A stretch of 5,820 bases of DNA, taken from positions 1 through 5,820 of the forward strand of contig CAZCWX010000516.1 in NCBI GenBank assembly GCA_964502465.1. Direction: 5' to 3'. A program made the translations under genes and the position numbers. The notes beneath the pieces are model-generated. The model did not search any database, was not told where the DNA came from, and saw only the letters and a list, made by a program, of their open reading frames with translations. The DNA is from CAZCWX01 sp964502465 (GTDB taxonomy: Bacteria; Desulfobacterota; Binatia; Bin18). Shown one piece after another: positions 1 to 5,031 of the stretch. Positions within the stretch are counted from its first letter, which is position 1; each line of letters begins with the position of its first letter.

Positions 1-94
1 TGGTAGCCAACCCACGGATCTCAGCGTGATCAACCGTCGCTCTTACTGGCTCCGGCTCTTCCGCTGGGCGGAGGAGAAGCCGATGAAACCTTAA
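1..94 (+). CDS. C-terminal end of an unrecognised protein (partial)
   Basis: An open frame enters from the left edge (first full codon at base 2) and stops at the TAA at 92-94. It gives about 30 residues ending in WAEEKPMKP. The third codon positions are mostly G or C, as expected for a real gene in GC-rich DNA, and the segment is rich in Arg and Trp (RRSYWLRLFRWAEE). The minus strand also has an open frame here with poorer codon bias, so the strand is not certain. I do not recognise the family and assign no function. It would be convergent with the minus-strand array, so it is either the first gene outside that array or an inverted cassette. Confidence 0.35.
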   Translation, partial: GSQPTDLSVINRRSYWLRLFRWAEEKPMKP

Positions 95-131
95 ACCCAA
101 CTGCACTGCCCCTACTTGACAGCGGAAGTCA

Positions 132-232
132 TATCAACGCCCGGCGTCAGCCGACGCAGCCCAAATGTGTCTTTTCACGTTCACTTGGAACCGCTCGAGG
201 GCTGCCGTCGGCCTGCACGCCGTTGGTTAGGC
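132..232 (-). other. Integron attC recombination site (downstream of toxin-antitoxin genes)
   Basis: Read on the minus strand, the site opens with a perfect inner core GCCTAAC (226-232) and closes with GTTGATA (132-138), in which the essential GTT is intact. The segment between them folds into a 21-bp stem (arms 142-162 and 199-222) around a loop of about 36 nt. Three unpaired bases fall on the 5' (L'') arm only, near 216, 213 and 206. The outermost two are separated by 2-3 nt and follow about 6 bp of stem. This matches attC architecture, where extrahelical bases on one arm set strand choice, and a GGC spacer precedes GTT as in Vibrio cholerae repeats. The bulged base is G on the coding strand, whereas classical sites usually have C, which is a deviation. 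The site lies at the 3' end of the preceding genes, as expected for a cassette. Confidence 0.7.
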
Positions 233-525
233 GTCGGTTGCCTCACCTTGGTTTCGCGCTTTTCTGCTATTGTTTCCCTGCTCTCGTTCGCGTCTTTGAT
301 TCTTCGCTCCAACTCTGCACGACTGATTGTCTTCTGTTTGCGCCGTCCTTCTATTAGAGTCCAGAATTTCTCACTACTTCCTAATTGCAATTGCTCTTCA
401 TCTAGTCCTCCGACCCCCACGACAAGCGCTACGGGTTTGCCCTTACGCGTAATGACGACTCGTTCGCGTCGAGCCTCTTTGACACAGGTATCCAACGTTG
501 CGTGCTCAAGCCCAATCGTCTTCAT
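181..525 (-). CDS. Phd/YefM-family antitoxin with attC-encoded C-terminal tail
   Basis: This 114-residue protein resembles Phd/YefM antitoxins. The N-terminal half (about 1-40) has the family's DNA-binding fold signature, including VVITRKGKPVALVV. The region FWTLIEGRRKQKTISRAELERRI (about 54-76, cited for its pattern) is the expected toxin-binding helix. In this family the N-terminus represses the operon and the C-terminus wraps and neutralises the toxin. Its ATG overlaps the toxin TGA by 4 nt (ATGA), so translation is probably coupled. A strong AGAGGAG Shine-Dalgarno lies 5 nt upstream. Residues 98-114, a basic Arg/Ser-rich tail, are read from the attC site, and the stop lies in the attC loop. 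The family usually ends at about 75-95 residues, so the tail is probably an accident of cassette formation. Confidence 0.8.
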   Translation of the reverse strand: MKTIGLEHATLDTCVKEARRERVVITRKGKPVALVVGVGGLDEEQLQLGSSEKFWTLIEGRRKQKTISRAELERRIKDANESRETIAEKRETKVRQPTPNQRRAGRRQPSSGSK

Positions 526-821
526 AGTATCTCCTCTGTCGTTTTATGCGGCGGCTTGTGACGGATCGCGCGAATCATGACGAGCAGATCTCCTTCATCT
601 ACGTCATAGAAGATGCGATATTCGCCAACACGCAACTCCCATACAGGTTCAATATATTCCCAGGGTGGAATCAAGCCGGGCAGGGGTTTCCTATTTTTCG
701 TCTTTTTGGTGGGCTCATGCCGTAGCTGTTCTTCAAGTCGGTCTAGGATTCGTTTGCGGTCATGAGCGCGCACTTTCGCTAAATCGCTAGCGACGCCTTC
801 AGCATATTCAATCGTGTACAT
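522..821 (-). CDS. RelE/ParE-superfamily toxin
   Basis: A 99-residue protein with the pattern of RelE/ParE toxins. An N-terminal YTIEYAEGVASDLAKV is followed by a two-helix hairpin (about 20-36), then the core strands WELRVGEYRIFYDVDE (61-76) and VMIRAIRHK (81-89). Arg64, Arg69, Arg84, Arg87 and His88 sit where family members carry substrate-contacting basic residues. RelE-type members cleave mRNA on the ribosome and ParE-type members inhibit gyrase; the sequence alone does not decide which, though the RIFYDVDE/IRHK pattern looks more RelE-like. The gene precedes the antitoxin, the reverse of relBE order but seen in higBA-like loci. No good Shine-Dalgarno precedes its ATG, unlike the antitoxin, which would favour antitoxin excess. 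It starts 28 nt after the upstream ATC-hydrolase-like gene and is probably co-transcribed with it. Confidence 0.85.
   Translation of the reverse strand: MYTIEYAEGVASDLAKVRAHDRKRILDRLEEQLRHEPTKKTKNRKPLPGLIPPWEYIEPVWELRVGEYRIFYDVDEGDLLVMIRAIRHKPPHKTTEEIL
531..537 (-). promoter_or_regulatory. Strong Shine-Dalgarno of the antitoxin
   Basis: The minus strand reads AGAGGAG, ending 5 nt before the antitoxin ATG and lying inside the last codons of the toxin. It fixes the antitoxin start at 525. It contrasts with the absence of a recognisable ribosome-binding site before the toxin. Confidence 0.7.
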
Positions 822-849
822 GCTTTGAGAGGAAGCCGCGAGAGCACCT

Positions 850-1413
850 TTACTTCGGTTCCACTGCCTTCTTCAGACGGTAGCGAAAATCACAGTAGCT
901 TGCTCCTTTCATGATCGTTTGCGTCCGGTTCAACTCAACGTCAGGATTGCCGACCGCCACTAGGTCAAAGTCTGCTTCGCATGTTAAGAGCGCTCCAAGG
1001 TCAAGCTCTCCCAAGCGTCGGAAAAATTCTGCATAGCGGCACCCCGTGACGTTGGCGTCAATGGCCTCCGGCTCTTGCCGCAGCATCTCAAAATCCACAT
1101 TTTCATTTGCCTTAGGACTGATAGCTGCTCTCAGTGCCGCCCATTTCTGCATCGGGCTGCCTTCAATCTGTGCGCCGATGTCGCGGAACAACTGGTGTGA
1201 CCACTCTCGGAGCGCGGTGTGAACAATCTGATCAGCCTGTTCCGCCCCAAGTGCAGCCCGAAAGGCTCGTAACACAGGCATGAGCACTTGTGCTTGGATT
1301 TTTACCTTATCGAGCAACGAGATATCCGGGTTCACCATGTAGGCAGCGAGAATTTCCCGTTTGGAGTCCTCAGCTAAAGGGGAAAATTTCAGAGTATCGG
1401 CATCTGGCATCAT
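850..1413 (-). CDS. L-2-amino-thiazoline-4-carboxylic acid (ATC) hydrolase family protein
   Basis: The 187-residue product matches the ATC hydrolase family as I know it. A variable helical N-terminal half is followed by a conserved C-terminal block: GCRYAEFFRRLGE (124-136), LLTCEADFD (142-150), LNRTQTIMKGASYCDFRYR (161-179). Cys125, Cys145, Asp148, Arg163 and Cys174 are the recurring positions. The named enzyme opens the thiazoline ring of L-ATC on the way to L-cysteine in pseudomonads. The family is much broader than that activity, so the substrate here is unknown. There is no signal peptide or membrane segment, so it is probably cytoplasmic. Two adjacent ATGs follow an AGGAGG at 1417-1422. 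The second (1408-1410, 6-nt spacing) is better placed than the first (3-nt spacing). It leads a probable three-gene unit with the toxin and antitoxin. Confidence 0.8.
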   Translation of the reverse strand: MMPDADTLKFSPLAEDSKREILAAYMVNPDISLLDKVKIQAQVLMPVLRAFRAALGAEQADQIVHTALREWSHQLFRDIGAQIEGSPMQKWAALRAAISPKANENVDFEMLRQEPEAIDANVTGCRYAEFFRRLGELDLGALLTCEADFDLVAVGNPDVELNRTQTIMKGASYCDFRYRLKKAVEPK

Positions 1414-1416
1414 GTT

Positions 1417-1422
1417 CCTCCT
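1417..1422 (-). promoter_or_regulatory. Shine-Dalgarno of the ATC-hydrolase-like gene
   Basis: A perfect AGGAGG on the minus strand lies 3 nt before the first ATG and 6 nt before the second. The spacing favours initiation at 1410. Confidence 0.7.
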
Positions 1423-1426
1423 GTTG

Positions 1427-1451
1427 AGGGGTACTGAGGCACCCCTTTTTT
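1427..1451 (+). terminator. Hairpin plus T-run; plus-strand terminator or 5'-leader hairpin
   Basis: AGGGGT (1427-1432) pairs with ACCCCT (1441-1446) across an 8-nt loop. A run of six T (1446-1451) follows on the plus strand, the shape of an intrinsic terminator for rightward transcription. No plus-strand gene is seen upstream. On the minus strand the same hairpin lies in the leader of the ATC-hydrolase-like gene, only 4 nt before its ribosome-binding site, and could affect translation. The stem is short, so either role is tentative. Confidence 0.4.
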
Positions 1452-1460
1452 GTGTAATAA

Positions 1461-1485
1461 GTCACTTCATATTCAAGCTTTGTGC
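1461..1485. repeat. Imperfect direct repeat, copy 1
   Basis: GTCACTTC...TTCAAGCTTTGTGC matches copy 2 (1559-1583) at 20 of 25 positions, offset by 98 nt. Similarity extends weakly to the left: GTAATA at 1454 here, against the GTTATAC core of the attC beside copy 2. The two copies flank the attC at 1493-1556. Confidence 0.55.
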
Positions 1486-1492
1486 AACCAAA

Positions 1493-1556
1493 GCCTACCG
1501 CGCGCGCTCAGCCGCCGCGAGCATCGCGCGCGGCCGGCTGCAGCGCCGAGTTATAC
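1493..1556 (-). other. Integron attC site with a damaged core (downstream of alpha/beta hydrolase)
   Basis: The minus strand reads an inner core GTATAAC (1550-1556), then a 16-bp stem made of arms 1504-1519 and 1529-1546 with a 9-nt loop, then GGTAGGC (1493-1499). Two unpaired bases (1541 and 1534) lie on the 5' arm only, as in attC sites. The outer bulge follows 5 bp of stem, as in the other attC in this window, and both share the L''-arm pattern CGGCG(C)TGCAG. The final core should be GTTRRRY; here it is GGTAGGC, so the GTT needed for strand exchange is missing or has lost a T. The site lies about 40 nt after the stop codon of the alpha/beta hydrolase, in the cassette orientation. A plain GC-rich hairpin is the alternative. 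Confidence 0.58.
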
Positions 1557-1558
1557 GG

Positions 1559-1583
1559 GCCACTTCGAGTTCAAGCTGTGTGC
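1559..1583. repeat. Imperfect direct repeat, copy 2
   Basis: GCCACTTC...TTCAAGCTGTGTGC pairs with copy 1 (1461-1485). It lies between the alpha/beta hydrolase stop codon and the attC, on the other side of the attC from copy 1. Confidence 0.55.
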
Positions 1584-1598
1584 TCGACTGTTGGACAA

Positions 1599-2420
1599 TC
1601 ACGTCGGGTTCTTGCGGATGAAAGCCATGATCGCTTCGATGTAGGCGTCCGGGTGTGTGACATGCGGAATGTGGCCGGCGCCTGGGAACGTAACGACTTC
1701 CGCGTTGGGCAGGACGTCGAGGAGGTTTGCAACCACCGGAGCGAACGTCGGGGGGCTTTGGTCCCCCGTTGTCAGGAGCGACGGACGAGGAACTGCCTTG
1801 ATCCGTGCGAGGTCAAAAGCAAGCTGCTCCGGGTCGCGGGTCTCGTCCAAAAACGTCGGTGCATTCTCGATGAACGTCTGCTGGAGGTCGGGCGGGAGCT
1901 GTGCCCAGGTGCCGGGGCCGAGCGCCACCGTCTCGACAAACTGTTCAGCGGCACCTGCATGGTCTCCAGAAGCGATGCGCTCGACCACGGCGCCGACCCT
2001 TTTGCCGACTTCCTCGAGCATCGGCGCTGTGGAGGGATCGTTCGCGAGCAGTGAGAACAGTGGCGGCTCGTGCGCGATGGCCCCTCGTAAGAGGTCGGGG
2101 CGCTCCACAGCCAGCCGGAGCGTGATCGACGCGCCAAACGAGTTTCCGGCCACCCACGCCGGCGCGAGGCCGAGATGCTCTATCAGTGCAGCGAGGTCGG
2201 CAACATCCTCGCGGACGCTGCCCTGCTCGGTTGGACGCTCGCTTTCGCTGTGGCCGCGACGGTCGTAGGTGAGAACCCGAAATGACCCGGCCAATCCCGG
2301 AACGACAAGGTCCCAGTTGTGGTGCGACACCCACGACCCGTGTACGAGGACCAGAGGGACTTCCCCGGTGCCGCTGAGTTCGTAGAAGAGCCGAACCCCG
2401 TTTACGTTCGCCGTTGCCAT
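1599..2420 (-). CDS. Alpha/beta hydrolase
   Basis: A complete 273-residue alpha/beta-hydrolase fold protein of normal length for the family. The oxyanion-hole motif LVLVHGSW is at 23-30 and the YDRRGHSES loop at 52-60. The nucleophile elbow GNSFGA gives Ser94. The acid is probably Asp220 in LLTTGDQSPP, and the catalytic His is His250 in GAGHIPHVTHP. The segment between about 120 and 200 is the helical cap that sets specificity. It has no halide-binding Trp after the nucleophile (GNSFG rather than the haloalkane dehalogenase G-D-W-G), so an esterase, lactonase or C-C hydrolase role is more likely; the substrate cannot be read. There is no signal peptide. A GGAGGGAG ribosome-binding sequence precedes the ATG. 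It lies between GTTAGGC (2494-2500) and the attC at 1493-1556, so it is the single gene of a cassette of about 1 kb. Confidence 0.9.
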   Translation of the reverse strand: MATANVNGVRLFYELSGTGEVPLVLVHGSWVSHHNWDLVVPGLAGSFRVLTYDRRGHSESERPTEQGSVREDVADLAALIEHLGLAPAWVAGNSFGASITLRLAVERPDLLRGAIAHEPPLFSLLANDPSTAPMLEEVGKRVGAVVERIASGDHAGAAEQFVETVALGPGTWAQLPPDLQQTFIENAPTFLDETRDPEQLAFDLARIKAVPRPSLLTTGDQSPPTFAPVVANLLDVLPNAEVVTFPGAGHIPHVTHPDAYIEAIMAFIRKNPT

Positions 2421-2493
2421 GTCGTCTCCCTCCGTTGGGCGTGCCTGTAGCGCAGTTCGCCGCTCAACAATTCGTGGGACTCCCAGCTGGTCC

Positions 2494-2590
2494 GCCTAAC
2501 GTTAAGGATTTAATCCGCTCTGCGGCCTGACGGGACACTGAGCGGAAACTCCCCCGCCTGCTGCCGCAGAGCGCATAAATCCTGCTTGAA
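2494..2590 (-). other. Candidate attC-like site: large inverted repeat ending in GTTAGGC
   Basis: The minus strand ends with a perfect integron core GTTAGGC (2494-2500), 73 nt before the alpha/beta hydrolase start. Five bases further on is a near-perfect inverted repeat: GGATTTA (2506-2512) pairs with TAAATCC (2576-2582), and an 11-bp inner stem pairs 2516-2526 with 2563-2573. A 3/2-nt internal loop separates the two stems, and the terminal loop is 36 nt. The expected opposite core is only approximate (GTTCAAG near 2584-2590, one base off RYYYAAC), and the bulge pattern is not the one-armed pattern of the other two sites. It could instead be a degenerate attC, an attI region, or a small unrelated repeat element abutting the insertion element. 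Confidence 0.38.
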
Positions 2591-2617
2591 CTGAACCGCT
2601 GGCCCCTCACGGCGGGG
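2585..2617 (-). other. Candidate oriIS end with flanking target tetranucleotides
   Basis: CCCC (2603-2606) pairs with GGGG (2614-2617) around 7 nt. On the minus strand the hairpin is followed by CAGCG and then GTTC (2593-2596), GTTC (2588-2591) and CAAG (2585-2588). The minus-strand pattern CCCC-N7-GGGGC-N-AGC recurs at the other end of the element with N6. The position, downstream of the transposase, fits oriIS. Confidence 0.5.
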
Positions 2618-2865
2618 ACTATGGAGATACTAACGAGTCTGAGGAGAGTTGCCAAGCGGTGCGGTACCGCCGCGGACGCCGCCAGGGGGTAGAACGGCGT
2701 GGCTAAAAGGAGCGAAACCGCCGCGGGCGGCACGGCGAATCCCCCTCCTCCCGGGCTGGGACCGTGTGCGAGCGGAAGCGGGGTAGACGAGGGCGAGCCA
2801 CCGCGAGCGAATCGTCTCGGGCCGGGAGGAAGGGAAGGGCAGAGATCCGCGGGTAGCGCTGGAGG
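2618..2865. other. GC-rich stretch without a supported gene, inside the element
   Basis: About 250 bp between the transposase stop and the origin end. Two overlapping minus-strand open frames cross it, but they are Arg/Pro/Gly/Ser-rich, lack family motifs, and run past the element edge or into the transposase gene. It contains a perfect 10-bp palindrome GCGGTACCGC (2661-2670) and several GC-rich short repeats. It also holds a 13-nt sequence, GCGAGCCACCGCG (2793-2805), repeated at the other end (5092-5104). It is probably the noncoding origin-proximal part of the element. Confidence 0.5.
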
Positions 2866-4092
2866 TCATGGCGGGATACCTCGTTGGGGAGCTAAGACCG
2901 CCAGGATGCGCAGGGGTCCGCCCCCGCAGGCAGGACACTGGGCCGGGGTGACTACAGGAGCGCTGGCTCCCGGCGTTGCGCCGTTCTGGGTGGGCAGGAG
3001 GGCCGTGGCCGCGGCGGCCACGATGGCCAGGAGGTGGCGGCAGCGCGCCAGTTTCTCCTGGCGGGTGCGGTTGGCTAAGAGCCCGAAGTGCCGGATACGC
3101 ACGAAGCCGGGCGGCACGACATGGAGCAGGAAGCGGCGCAGAAACTCCGCGGCTGGCAACTCCATGACCTTGGTGGTGCCTCCGGCGGCGTAATCTTTGT
3201 AGCGAAAGCGCACCACGCCGTCGCCGACAAAGACGAGCCGGGAATTAGCAATGGCCACCCGATGGGTGTAGCGGCTGAGGTACTTCAGCACTTGCTCCGG
3301 CCCGCCCCAGGGCGGTTTGGCGTAGACGACCCAAGAGCGCTCCTGCACCTGGCTCAGGAACGTCGTCCAAGCTTCGTTTGCAGCCAGTGCGGCGCTCTCC
3401 CCCGCGAAGTGGAGCCGGTGCGTGGCCCGCAAGCGGTGCAGCCCGGCGAGGTACTTGCCCCGGAAGACCTGACTGAGGGCCGCGACGGCAAACAGGAAGC
3501 GCGGGTGGCTGGGCCGCCACTGCGTGCCGTCAGCGGTCAGCCCGCCCCCCGTCACAATGCAATGGACGTGGCTATGCTCGGTCAGCGTCTGGCCCCAGGT
3601 GTGCAGGACGGCGGTAATCCCGAGTTCCGCTCCCAGATGTTGGGGATCGCGGGCAAACTCTTGCAAGGTCTGGGCCGCGGCCTGGAACAAGAGGCTGTAG
3701 AGCACCCGTTGGTTGACCCGCACGAGGGGATTGAGCAGATGGGGGAGGCTGAAGACGAGGTGGAAGTAAGGGACTGGGAGCAAGAGCGTTTGCTCGGCTT
3801 CGAGCCACTTGGCGCGGGCGGCTCCTTGGCACTTGGGACAGTGGCGGTTGCGACAGGAGTTGTACGCGATCTGCTCGGCTCCACAACTCTCGCAGACCTC
3901 GACATGCCCCCCGAGAGCGGCCGTGCGGCAGTGCGCAATTGCGTGCAGCACGCGGGCTTGCTCGTGGGAGACGTGATGAGTGGCGCGAAACGCCGCCCCA
4001 TACTCCCGCACGACCTCAGCCACCTCAAAAGGAGGGCGCTGGAGCTCGGTGCTGGCCTCTGTCGCTGCCGTGGGCGACGACAGCCTCGGCAT
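2866..4092 (-). CDS. tnpA: IS91-family transposase (Y2/HUH rolling-circle)
   Basis: A full-length 408-residue transposase. The N-terminal zinc-binding domain spans about 45-92, with Cys55, His63, Cys67, Cys70, Cys80, His84, Cys85 and Cys88 (CESC, YNSCRNRHCPKC). The central nuclease domain carries HTWGQTL at 164-170 and the HUH motif HSHVHC at 173-178 (His175 and His177 bind the metal). The paired tyrosines Tyr271 and Tyr275 (YLSRYTHRVA) have the four-residue spacing of IS91, where they nick origin DNA and hold the 5' ends. RIRHFG (332-337) and a terminal CPAC (386-389) are also family features. It starts 3 nt after the recombinase stop with no clear ribosome-binding site, so translation is probably coupled. 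There are no frameshifts or missing residues. Confidence 0.95.
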   Translation of the reverse strand: MPRLSSPTAATEASTELQRPPFEVAEVVREYGAAFRATHHVSHEQARVLHAIAHCRTAALGGHVEVCESCGAEQIAYNSCRNRHCPKCQGAARAKWLEAEQTLLLPVPYFHLVFSLPHLLNPLVRVNQRVLYSLLFQAAAQTLQEFARDPQHLGAELGITAVLHTWGQTLTEHSHVHCIVTGGGLTADGTQWRPSHPRFLFAVAALSQVFRGKYLAGLHRLRATHRLHFAGESAALAANEAWTTFLSQVQERSWVVYAKPPWGGPEQVLKYLSRYTHRVAIANSRLVFVGDGVVRFRYKDYAAGGTTKVMELPAAEFLRRFLLHVVPPGFVRIRHFGLLANRTRQEKLARCRHLLAIVAAAATALLPTQNGATPGASAPVVTPAQCPACGGGPLRILAVLAPQRGIPP

Positions 4093-4095
4093 AGC

Positions 4096-4947
4096 TTACG
4101 CCGCTTGGGCTGTGTCGAACGGTAAGCTCTCGAGCGGGGAACCCTGCGCCGCGACCCGCTGCTGGGTCACATGCACGTAGCGCATCGTAGTCGTGACACT
4201 GTCGTGCCCCAACAAGCGTTGCAGGGTAGGCAGATCCGTGCCCGCTTCCAAGAGATGGGTGGCAAAGGCATGCCGCAGGGCATGGATACCCCCGACCTTG
4301 GTGATCCCGGCCCGCCGTTTGGCCGCATAATAGCTCTTCTGGGCAGTGGTGGGATCCATGGGTGCGGCCTTGCGCCGTTGCGGGAATAGCCACGGCCGGA
4401 CGGGCCGATACACCTGCCAGTAGTGGCGCAACTCCGCTAGTAACCGTGCCCCTAACAGCGTGTAGCGATCCTTGCGCCCCTTGCCTTGCTCGACTCGGAT
4501 CATGTCCCGCTGGGCGTCAATATCACTGACCCGCAGGTGAACCACTTCACTGACGCGCAGGCCGCCGCCATAGGTCGCCATCAGCAGCGCCCGCTCTCGC
4601 AAGGTGGCGGTACTGGCCAATAGCCGTGCGACCTCTTCGCGACTGAGTACCTCGGGGAGCTTCTTGACGCCCTTGGGCAAGGGGAGGGTGAAAGGCTGAC
4701 GGCGGAGCGTGACAGTGTAGAAAAATCGCAACCCGAAGACGGCCACCCGCACGCTGTTAGGCGCCAAGTGGCGCTGCTCGATCAAGTGGCGGACATAGCC
4801 CTCGACCTGCTGGACACTGAGGGCATCTGGCCGTTGATGATAGTGCTTGGCCAAGCCCGCCACTGCGGCCAGATACGCCTCCTGGGTGCGCGGGGACATC
4901 CCCCGCACCACCAAGTCGTGCTGCATGCGTTCACGCAACTCACCCAT
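4096..4947 (-). CDS. Tyrosine recombinase (phage-integrase family) of the IS91-type element
   Basis: A complete tyrosine recombinase. With the start chosen here it is 283 residues; an in-frame ATG at 4983 would add 12. I prefer 4947 because AAGGAGGT lies 4 nt before it, and the 4983 ATG lacks such a site. The N-terminal SAM-like core-binding domain (GMSPRTQEAYLAAV and on) is followed by the catalytic domain. Numbering from the 4983 start, the catalytic set is complete: Arg143 (GLRVSE), Lys168 (GKGRK), His234 and Arg237 (HALRHAF), His260 (LLGH) and nucleophile Tyr269. The protein belongs to the XerC/D-like group but is element-encoded: it overlaps no host gene and sits 3 nt before the IS91 transposase. 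It lacks the extra insertion of integron integrases around the His-x-x-Arg region, so it is not IntI. Its role in IS91 movement, perhaps resolution or integration of circular intermediates, is inferred. Confidence 0.93.
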   Translation of the reverse strand: MGELRERMQHDLVVRGMSPRTQEAYLAAVAGLAKHYHQRPDALSVQQVEGYVRHLIEQRHLAPNSVRVAVFGLRFFYTVTLRRQPFTLPLPKGVKKLPEVLSREEVARLLASTATLRERALLMATYGGGLRVSEVVHLRVSDIDAQRDMIRVEQGKGRKDRYTLLGARLLAELRHYWQVYRPVRPWLFPQRRKAAPMDPTTAQKSYYAAKRRAGITKVGGIHALRHAFATHLLEAGTDLPTLQRLLGHDSVTTTMRYVHVTQQRVAAQGSPLESLPFDTAQAA

Positions 4948-4951
4948 ACGG

Positions 4952-4959
4952 ACCTCCTT
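4952..4959 (-). promoter_or_regulatory. Strong Shine-Dalgarno fixing the recombinase start
   Basis: AAGGAGGT on the minus strand lies 4 nt before the ATG at 4945-4947. It supports the shorter recombinase start over the ATG at 4983. Confidence 0.75.
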
Positions 4960-5031
4960 TTGCGTCGCGGCCTTACGGACCACGACCGCGTAGTTTTAGG
5001 AGGTCATTGCTTACTGGCACGGAGCTGGCTA

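Noticed and set aside
95..232. A plus-strand attC using ACCCAAC (95-101), right after the plus-strand stop, and GTTAGGC (226-232)
   Set aside because: The bases next to ACCCAAC do not pair with those before GTTAGGC. The real stem pairs 142-162 with 199-222, and its bulges are on the arm expected for a minus-strand cassette.
116..580. Plus-strand open frame across the antitoxin and attC
   Set aside because: Ser/Arg-rich and without motifs; it crosses the antitoxin, the attC stem and the antitoxin/toxin overlap in the antisense direction.
1440..1500. Sigma-70-like promoter upstream of the ATC-hydrolase-like gene
   Set aside because: TTG-containing hexamers and AT-rich stretches exist on the minus strand, but no pair with a 16-18-nt spacer matches both consensus boxes well.
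2464..2938. Two overlapping minus-strand open frames after the transposase
   Set aside because: Low-complexity Arg/Pro/Gly/Ser composition. One overlaps the transposase 3' end and the other crosses the element's edge and the inverted repeat. No ribosome-binding site or family match is seen.
3088..4125. Long plus-strand open frame (345 codons) opposite the transposase
   Set aside because: It is antisense to an intact IS91 transposase with every catalytic motif. Its translation has no family features, as expected from GC-rich antisense DNA.
4096..4947. Tyrosine recombinase as the integron integrase of the array
   Set aside because: It sits inside the IS91-type element in an operon with the transposase, and it lacks the additional integron-integrase insertion near the His-x-x-Arg motif.
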